Positions 6,351 to 11,357 of a stretch of DNA of 11,357 nucleotides are shown one piece after another (within the stretch, counting starts at the first letter, position 1; every line of letters begins with the position of its first letter). The translations under genes were made by a program, and so were the position numbers. A model generated the notes under the pieces. It was not told the origin of the DNA, did not search any database, and saw nothing but the letters and a program-made list of their open reading frames with translations. This DNA is from CAZGQY01 sp964528035 (GTDB taxonomy: Bacteria; Pseudomonadota; Gammaproteobacteria; Methylococcales; UBA1147): NCBI GenBank assembly GCA_964528035.1, contig CAZGQY010000138.1:1-11357 (forward strand), written 5' to 3'.

Positions 6351-6754
6351 GTCCGCTTGAAGCGATGTATTTGTCTGCGTTGTTTTTTTGTTGGACGGTT
6401 TTCCGAGCGCAGTGACACGATATTATCCTGGCGTCGTTTTTCTGCCTCTATTTCGCGTTTTTCTATACTGTCCGTGGATTCTTCATATAGTTGACATGCT
6501 TCGCTTGCTGGACGCCTTTGTTTACAAAGGCCAAGCACAGTAATTTCCCAATGACTTGAGCCTTTCGAGATAGAAAGCGAACAGCCGATTTTCACCTCTT
6601 TTCCAGGTTTGGTTCGACAACCGTTTATATGTACTTTTCCGCCACTGATTGCTTCACTGGCAAGTTTGCGAGTTTTAAAAAATCGTGAAGCCCATAACCA
6701 TTTATCAAGGCGTTGGGTCAGATCAATATTGGAATTGTGAGTTTGTGGGTTCAT
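6347..6754 (-). CDS. hslR: Hsp15 ribosome-associated heat-shock protein (S4 domain)
   Basis: This 135-residue protein closely follows E. coli Hsp15 (133 residues). Hsp15 binds free 50S subunits carrying nascent peptidyl-tRNA and helps recycle stalled complexes after heat shock. The S4 RNA-binding domain is plain at the N-terminus: QRLDKWLWASRFFKTRKLASEAI (14-36) and GGKVHINGCRTKPGKEV. It is followed by the Hsp15-specific QRRPASEA and LYEESTDSIEKRE, and a basic tail ending RRQIHRFKRT. The frame reaches back to a GTG at 6781, but the ATG at 6754 gives the family length; neither has a strong ribosome binding site. The TAG stop straddles the edge of the palindromic element at 6188-6347. The gene is divergent from the DUF6394/channel unit with a gap of about 250 bp. 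Expected location is the cytoplasm, on ribosomes. Confidence 0.92.
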   Translation of the reverse strand: MNPQTHNSNIDLTQRLDKWLWASRFFKTRKLASEAISGGKVHINGCRTKPGKEVKIGCSLSISKGSSHWEITVLGLCKQRRPASEACQLYEESTDSIEKREIEAEKRRQDNIVSLRSENRPTKKQRRQIHRFKRT

Positions 6755-7002
6755 ACAGTAGGGCGACACCTGTTGTTTCACATAATATGAATCATTAACA
6801 GTATAAAAAGTACACTACCGACTTTAGCTTGTTACCGCAATTCGAGTACAATGCTGAGGTTCTGAATCACAGAGTTGGGGTGGGTATTCTATCGCTGTTC
6901 CGGCTTGTGAGTGTGGAATAATGAATCAATTGGTTTTTCCATCATATTCTCAAGTGTTTGAATTTACGAACACTCATTAAATGTTATACGGGGATTCGAG
7001 AA

Positions 7003-7386
7003 ATGAATCTTGAAAAGGTTGTCTTCGGTTTTTTTATTGTGCTTGCGCTCACCTTAAATTTTGGTTTTTTTCTGGGTGAGTTCGGCAACCCAGCACATCA
7101 TACCGCGTATGAATTATTTGCGGTGATTGTGGTGAATTTTGTAGCGACGGGTTTAAAGCTTGGTGATCGCTCACATATCGGTGCGGTTTTGCTGTCGACA
7201 AGTCTGGTTGCGGATCTTGAGCTTGTCGCCGCTGCCATATATTGGGCAGTGGTTGTACACATAACCGGTACTGGGCTTACTGCAGATGTAATGGCAACTA
7301 TTATCTCGCTAACGGGTGGGGCGTTGCTGGCAAATGTGATATCTGTTGTTATGCTGGTTTCCGAAACACTGATGACTCGGCATTAG
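7003..7386 (+). CDS. DUF6394 family four-helix membrane protein
   Basis: This 127-residue integral membrane protein has four predicted helices (about 5-24, 34-52, 59-85 and 95-120). It begins MNLEKVVFGFFIVLALTLNFGFF and contains NPAHHTAYELFAVIVVN, LKLGDRSHIGAVLL, TSLVADLELVAAAI and LTGGALLANVISVV. These match the uncharacterised DUF6394 family as I know it. The frame could begin at a TTG at 6958, but the ATG at 7003, with a purine-rich GGGGATTCGAG just upstream, starts exactly where the family does. It lies 11 bp before the channel gene on the same strand, so the two are probably translated from one message. From that pairing it may be an accessory subunit of the channel, which is inference. 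Function is not established for the family. Confidence 0.8.
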   Translation: MNLEKVVFGFFIVLALTLNFGFFLGEFGNPAHHTAYELFAVIVVNFVATGLKLGDRSHIGAVLLSTSLVADLELVAAAIYWAVVVHITGTGLTADVMATIISLTGGALLANVISVVMLVSETLMTRH

Positions 7387-7397
7387 TTTACTAAGCA

Positions 7398-9149
7398 ATG
7401 TCTCAGTCGATTGATTTCAGCAGAGTAGGAGCAATTGTTCTGCGCGCAATGCGCAGGCCGTTTATGATTCTGCTGTTGGTGTATTCAGTGGCTGTTGTCG
7501 GCATGACTTTGATTCCAGGTAAGGAAATAAATGGTGAAACGCATTACATGAGTATATTTCATGCGTTTTATTTTATGACCTACACAGCAACGACAACCGG
7601 TTTTGGTGAAATTCCCTACGAATTTAGTAATGCACAGCGGTTGTGGGCTATATTTTGCTTATATATCAGTGTGATTGCGTGGTTTTATGCGGTGGGTGCC
7701 ATCATCAATCTGCTGCAGAATCCGTATTATCAAAGTGCTTTGGCAGAAAGGAATTTTTCTCGCAAGGTTTTAAACATAACGCAGCCTTTTTATATTCTCT
7801 GTGGATTTGGCGATACAGGGAGTTTATTGGCCAGGGGTTTAAGTGATGCAATGATACCGGCAGTTGTGATCGAATTAGACAGTGCCCGCATAAAAGCTCT
7901 GTCTTTGCGCGACTATCGAGTCACTATGCCAGGGCTATGCGCAGATGCCAGTGTACCCAAACATTTGCTTGAAGCGGGATTACAAAGAACTAATTGCAAG
8001 GGCGTCATAATAGTAACCAGTGACGAAGAGGTTAACCTCCGAGTTTCTGTGATCGCGCATATTCTGAGTCCAAAAATCAATATTATTACCATGTCAAAGG
8101 CAGATATCTATGAGGAGCGTTTGGCTGCACTTGGACGTGAAGTGCACATTGTTGACCCGTTTAAAACTTTTTCCAAGGGCTTGGCGATTGCCATGTTTTA
8201 CCCGGAGTTGTATACCCTGAATCGCTGGCTTATCGGTGCGCCTGGGGCAACGCTCGATGATTCCGGGAACCCGCCGACGGGCGCCTGGATAATTTGTGGT
8301 TATGGTCGTCTGGGGCATGAATTATATAATGTCTTGGCGGGCAGTAACATTTCGACGGTAGTAATCGATATGAAAGAGCCGCCGGAAGAGGAAAAGGTAG
8401 ATAACTATATCATTGGCCGGGCGACTGAGAAAAATCTCATGGAGGCAGGCATTAAAAACGCCGCCGGTATAATGATCGTTACCGACGACGATGGAAGGAA
8501 TCTTGGGATTTTAATTAATGCGCGGTCTTTGAACCCAGATTTATACATTATTGTTCGCCAAAACCGTCATGAGAATGAAGTGGCCTTCAGTGCCGGTCAG
8601 GCAGATATTATTATCCAGCCCTCATTGGTTACAGCGAGGCGCATTGTTTATTCGTTGATTGCGCCGTTATTGAAAACACTGTTTCGGTATTTGATGGAAA
8701 CTACCCGCGAATTTCATAATCCAGTTCAGGATTTAATTGATCGTCTTAAGATCGTTTTAGGTCATTCCAGGCCTCATTTGGTGACTATTCGAATTGACGA
8801 AGAAGAGAGTATTGCTGTAGTGGCGGCATTGGATAGAGGTGAAAAAGTATTTTTAAAAGATCTAATGCGAGATCCTGGAGCCTGGGATAATCACTTGGCA
8901 ACCATACCCCTTGTTGTTCAGCTGGAAGGCGGTGGTGTAAACGTATTACCCGACGGAGACTATGTGATTCGTAAGAACGACACAATATTATTATGTGGTC
9001 AGGAGCGTGCCCATAATCTGTTAAAATCTAATATGCAAAATGAATACGCATTACATTATGTTAGAACGGGAGTAGATGAGCCCAGAGGTTGGGTAATGCA
9101 GTGGTTTGCTCGAAAATATTCTGGTACTGACAAATCCTGTAATGACTAG
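7398..9149 (+). CDS. Two-helix potassium-channel-like protein with tandem RCK (TrkA-N/TrkA-C) domains
   Basis: The 583-residue protein begins with an ion-channel unit: helix 1 about 21-39, a pore loop (51-72) and helix 2 about 81-106. Two cytoplasmic RCK modules follow. The first nucleotide-binding site is GFGDTG (136-141) with acidic IELD (158-161). The second is GYGRLG (301-306) with VVIDM after it. A TrkA-C-like domain occupies the last part (about 470-550; LVVQLEGGGVNVLPDGDYVIRKNDTILLCG). RCK domains gate K+ channels in response to NAD(H), nucleotides or cations. The selectivity filter reads TTGFGE (66-71) where classic K+ channels have TVGYGD, so selectivity may be altered. Tandem RCKs on one chain, as opposed to a separate RCK subunit, are like those of some larger prokaryotic channels. 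It follows the DUF6394 gene by 11 bp. The start is ATG with only a weak ribosome binding site, consistent with coupled translation. Inner-membrane location. Confidence 0.88.
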   Translation: MSQSIDFSRVGAIVLRAMRRPFMILLLVYSVAVVGMTLIPGKEINGETHYMSIFHAFYFMTYTATTTGFGEIPYEFSNAQRLWAIFCLYISVIAWFYAVGAIINLLQNPYYQSALAERNFSRKVLNITQPFYILCGFGDTGSLLARGLSDAMIPAVVIELDSARIKALSLRDYRVTMPGLCADASVPKHLLEAGLQRTNCKGVIIVTSDEEVNLRVSVIAHILSPKINIITMSKADIYEERLAALGREVHIVDPFKTFSKGLAIAMFYPELYTLNRWLIGAPGATLDDSGNPPTGAWIICGYGRLGHELYNVLAGSNISTVVIDMKEPPEEEKVDNYIIGRATEKNLMEAGIKNAAGIMIVTDDDGRNLGILINARSLNPDLYIIVRQNRHENEVAFSAGQADIIIQPSLVTARRIVYSLIAPLLKTLFRYLMETTREFHNPVQDLIDRLKIVLGHSRPHLVTIRIDEEESIAVVAALDRGEKVFLKDLMRDPGAWDNHLATIPLVVQLEGGGVNVLPDGDYVIRKNDTILLCGQERAHNLLKSNMQNEYALHYVRTGVDEPRGWVMQWFARKYSGTDKSCND

Positions 9150-9241
9150 CTTGACGCCTTTCCAGAGCTCGAAGAAACGAAGGTTGTTTTCTCTGTGGAT
9201 ATCATTATTGAGTAGTTACTAAAAATATTAAGGATTCTACA

Positions 9242-9727
9242 ATGACATTAAAAACCGCAGATTTATGCGATGAGTTTTCAAATCAACCACATTTCCAGAT
9301 TGCTGAACCTATATTTAAGGTTTATGGTGGGAATGCAGCTTTCTCCGGGCAAATCACCACTTTGAAAATATTCGAAGACAATACTTTGGTGCGTGAGCTG
9401 TTAGAAACCACGGTAAGCAATCGGGTGCTTGTGGTGGATGGAGGTGGGTCTCATCGGTGCGCGTTGCTGGGTGATAATCTTGCTGAATTAGCCGTTAATA
9501 ATGGTTGGAAAGGTGTCATAGTCTATGGTTGTATTCGCGATTCTGCAGATATCGGCCAAATGCCCATAGGTGTACGTGCGCTGCATACGCACCCGCTAAA
9601 GAGTCGTAAACGCGGCGTTGGGGAAAAAGAGATATTGGTTACTTTTGCGGGCGTAAATTTCAGGACGGATCACTATATTTATGCAGATGAAGACGGCATT
9701 ATAGTATCGGATCAATCCTTAGTTTGA
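9242..9727 (+). CDS. rraA: RraA, regulator of ribonuclease E activity
   Basis: At 161 residues this is exactly the length of E. coli RraA. RraA binds the C-terminal region of RNase E, inhibits the degradosome and so changes mRNA decay. Family motifs are present: VVDGGGSHRCALLGDNLAELAVNNGWKG is split across 64-91, with GGGS at 67-70 and LGDNLAE at 76-82, then VYGCIRDSADI (94-104) and GVNFRTDHYIYADEDGIIVS near the end. The wider fold is shared with a class of metal-dependent aldolases and demethylmenaquinone methyltransferase-like proteins, which explains old annotations as MenG. The Arg99-Asp100 pair is conserved across that fold. AAGGA about seven bases before the ATG is a good ribosome binding site. 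The adenosyltransferase gene starts 9 bp after the stop, so they are likely co-transcribed. Cytoplasmic. Confidence 0.95.
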   Translation: MTLKTADLCDEFSNQPHFQIAEPIFKVYGGNAAFSGQITTLKIFEDNTLVRELLETTVSNRVLVVDGGGSHRCALLGDNLAELAVNNGWKGVIVYGCIRDSADIGQMPIGVRALHTHPLKSRKRGVGEKEILVTFAGVNFRTDHYIYADEDGIIVSDQSLV

Positions 9728-9736
9728 TTGCTGCTT

Positions 9737-10294
9737 ATGGGCAATCGACTGACAAAAATCTATACTCGCACGGGGGATTCGGGTACGACTTCATTGGGCG
9801 ATGGTAGGCGAGTCGCTAAAAGCTCTATTCAAATTGAAGCGTACGGTACGCTTGACGAACTGAACAGTCATATCGGTGTTGTGTTGGCGATGGAATTGCC
9901 TGCGGATATACGGTGTTTTCTGGAAGAGGTTCAACAGGTTTTGTTTGATCTTGGCAGCGAACTTTGTATGCCGGGTACAGGTAGAATCGTTAAGCGACAT
10001 ATTAGCAGTTTGGAAAATCAACTAGATCGTCTAAATGATGGTTTGCCACATCTAAAGGAATTTATTCTACCGGGTGGGAATCCTTCGTCAGCGGCGTGTC
10101 ATGTGGCGCGCACTGTATGCAGGCGTTGTGAAAGGATCACAGTAGCTCTGGCCGAAGAAGTAAAGACTAATCCTCTGGTAATCGAATACTTGAATCGTCT
10201 TTCGGACTTATTGTTTGTGGCTGCTCGGGTATTGGCCAGGAAGGATGGTGGCAGTGAAATCTTGTGGGATCCCAGGCGAATGGATTCTGTCTAA
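9737..10294 (+). CDS. PduO-type ATP:cob(I)alamin adenosyltransferase
   Basis: This 185-residue enzyme transfers the adenosyl group of ATP to cob(I)alamin (or cobinamide), forming coenzyme B12. The PduO/MMAB pattern is complete: MGNRLTKIYTRTGDSGTTSLGDG is split into the start (1-7) and the ATP-binding YTRTGDSGTTSLGDG (9-23). YGTLDELNSHIG (36-47) follows, then FILPGGNPSSA (109-119), the arginine-rich helix RTVCRRCERI (125-134), and NRLSDLLFVAAR. The frame extends to a TTG at 9728, but the ATG at 9737 gives the usual MGNRL beginning. It lies 9 bp after rraA with no ribosome binding site of note, suggesting coupled translation. Homotrimeric and cytoplasmic in the family. No other cobalamin gene or B12 riboswitch is visible here, so it may serve salvage for B12-dependent enzymes encoded elsewhere. 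Confidence 0.93.
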   Translation: MGNRLTKIYTRTGDSGTTSLGDGRRVAKSSIQIEAYGTLDELNSHIGVVLAMELPADIRCFLEEVQQVLFDLGSELCMPGTGRIVKRHISSLENQLDRLNDGLPHLKEFILPGGNPSSAACHVARTVCRRCERITVALAEEVKTNPLVIEYLNRLSDLLFVAARVLARKDGGSEILWDPRRMDSV

Positions 10295-10501
10295 AGCTAA
10301 GTTCGGGCAAAGGGCTATACTCGCGGTATTTTAATCCGAATAATATACGTGGTGTCTGCGAATTTTCCAGAAATAAGAAATGGAGTCGGAAAAAATTCTT
10401 GCCAAAGAACGCGGTTAATTTCTTGTTGCTATCGATACCGAGAAAAATTATGGAAGTATAGACTACTATCTATATAGTATCGTATTAGCGGAGAATCAAA
10501 T

Positions 10502-11257
10502 ATGAGTCGGTGGAAAGCTTCGGGTATTCATCTTTCAATCAGCGTAATAATTGCCTTAGCTGTCGCTGCGGTAATGTTATTTCTGTGGTACCCGAGCCCG
10601 TATTTTCAGTCTCTGGGTGGTAAAAAGCTGATTTTGATTATTATCGGGGTTGATGTGGTGGTGGGTCCGTTATTAACCTGGATAATTTTCAAGCCGAATA
10701 AAAAAGGCCTTAAATTTGATTTATCCGTAATCGCTGTAATCCAGCTGGTCGCCTTGACTTATGGTGTCAATGTTTTGTATCAGGAGCGTCCGGTTTTTGT
10801 AGTATTTGTGAAGGATCGCTTCGAAATTATTGCAGCCAGTGATGTAGATAAAGATTCTTTGAAAAACGTAACTTTTGATGAATTTAAATCATTATCGCTG
10901 ACCGGGCCGGAGATTGCGGCAGCGCAGATACCAAAAGATCCCATGGAGCGCGAGCGCATGTTGTTTTCCGCGATCGACAAAGGGCGTGATATACAAAGTT
11001 ATCCAGAACATTTTGTTCCCTATCAAGAGCAAACGGATGCGGTGTTAAAAAGAAGTCAGCCTATTTCCTTATTGCGTAAATTCCGGCCTGAAAGTACGCC
11101 GCTAATAAGCCAAACTGTAGAGCGCTTGAATACTACGGAAGAAGATTTGTTGTTTTTGCCGATGCGAACTCAGCGTGGTGGCGATTTGACAGCAGTTATC
11201 AGTCCTTCGAATGGGAGCCTTGTGGATATTCTCCAGGTCGATCCCTGGATCGATTAA
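10502..11257 (+). CDS. TfpX/TfpZ family type IV pilin accessory protein
   Basis: The 251-residue protein begins MSRWKASGIHLSISVIIALA and has three membrane helices (about 11-30, 43-63 and 72-92). The conserved second-helix core IGVDVVVGPLLTWI (48-61) carries Asp51, and then FDLSVIAVIQLVALTYGV follows before a C-terminal domain of about 155 residues. This order and these motifs match the TfpX/TfpZ family, found next to type IV pilin genes in Acinetobacter and Pseudomonas. There, related Tfp proteins help stabilise or assemble particular pilin types. The start ATG has GGAGA seven bases upstream. It is preceded by a 207-bp gap and followed by an incomplete gene at the window edge. No pilin gene is seen within the window, so its partner, if nearby, would lie to the right. 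The molecular mechanism of the family is not settled. Confidence 0.85.
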   Translation: MSRWKASGIHLSISVIIALAVAAVMLFLWYPSPYFQSLGGKKLILIIIGVDVVVGPLLTWIIFKPNKKGLKFDLSVIAVIQLVALTYGVNVLYQERPVFVVFVKDRFEIIAASDVDKDSLKNVTFDEFKSLSLTGPEIAAAQIPKDPMERERMLFSAIDKGRDIQSYPEHFVPYQEQTDAVLKRSQPISLLRKFRPESTPLISQTVERLNTTEEDLLFLPMRTQRGGDLTAVISPSNGSLVDILQVDPWID

Positions 11258-11328
11258 ATCGATCGATTGGATTCAATTTTTGTGGCGAAATACTAGTACT
11301 CAATCACAGTTGTGTTGGGGGGTAGGTT

Positions 11329-11357
11329 ATGTCGAGAAGTGGTCAGCTGCCAGGCGC
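11329..11357 (+). CDS. Start of an incomplete gene at the right edge
   Basis: An ATG at 11329 follows a strong purine-rich site (GGGGGGTAGG, 11317-11326) and opens a frame MSRSGQLPGA that runs off the window. It is 71 bp behind the TfpX/TfpZ gene on the same strand. Context makes a pilin or pilus-related protein possible, but the nine or so visible residues cannot show it. Low confidence that it is coding. Confidence 0.35.

Noticed and set aside
6782..7002. Sigma-70 promoters in the hslR/DUF6394 divergent gap
   Set aside because: A TACAAT-like box is present near 6847, but no acceptable -35 box lies at 16-18 bp, so I do not report a promoter.
9150..9241. Cobalamin riboswitch upstream of rraA and the adenosyltransferase
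   Set aside because: The gap is only 92 bp and I see no B12-box-like conserved core; it is too short for a full cobalamin riboswitch.
10264..10461. Plus-strand 65-codon open frame overlapping the end of the adenosyltransferase gene
   Set aside because: It overlaps a well-supported gene in another frame, lacks a ribosome binding site and has a composition typical of a chance frame.
11248..11264. GATCGAT-TAA-ATCGATC hairpin at the TfpX/TfpZ stop as a terminator
   Set aside because: The stem is perfect over 7 bp, but it overlaps the stop codon and has no T-tract directly after it, so terminator function is not supported.

Overview
This window looks like chromosomal DNA from a gammaproteobacterium of modest GC content. 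The case rests on a combination of gene families typical of that class: Rsd/AlgQ anti-sigma factor, Hsp15, RraA, a PqiC/YmbA lipoprotein, a TusE/DsrC protein, and a TfpX/TfpZ type IV pilin accessory protein. Genus cannot be read from the sequence. There is no rRNA, tRNA, CRISPR array, integrase, transposase or phage gene in the window.

Layout. Positions 1-942 hold, on the minus strand, a membrane protein gene that has lost its 3' part and an rsd/algQ-type gene. A family 2 glycosyltransferase (1097-1936, plus) runs convergently into a minus-strand pair, a Wzx-like polysaccharide flippase followed by a PqiC-like lipoprotein (3888 down to 1939). Next comes a secreted SoxH-related zinc metallohydrolase (minus, 4080-5048). 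It is divergent from a two-gene plus-strand unit made of an unrecognised 86-residue protein and a DsrC/TusE-family protein that carries both C-terminal cysteines (5302-5930). A good intrinsic terminator sits at 6039-6061.

Between this unit and the convergent hslR (Hsp15) gene lies a 160-bp element, 6188-6347. It has near-perfect 21-bp terminal inverted repeats, a probable TAA target duplication and an almost fully palindromic interior. It resembles a MITE (a non-autonomous insertion) and abuts the hslR stop codon. Divergent from hslR is a plus-strand series: a DUF6394 membrane protein and a two-RCK potassium-channel-like protein (7003-9149), then RraA and an ATP:cob(I)alamin adenosyltransferase (9242-10294), then a TfpX/TfpZ pilin accessory protein (10502-11257). 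The first codons of another gene are visible at the right edge.

How the genes fit together. The glycosyltransferase and flippase suggest surface glycan synthesis and export. PqiC belongs to envelope lipid trafficking. The DUF6394-channel pair is probably a K+ transport or sensing unit. RraA and the adenosyltransferase look co-transcribed but serve unrelated pathways (RNA decay and B12 cofactor). The most unusual items are the palindromic element with a diverged relative about 200 bp away, the two-cysteine DsrC-like protein with its small partner, and the atypical channel selectivity filter. I see no clear evidence of a wholly new multi-gene system.
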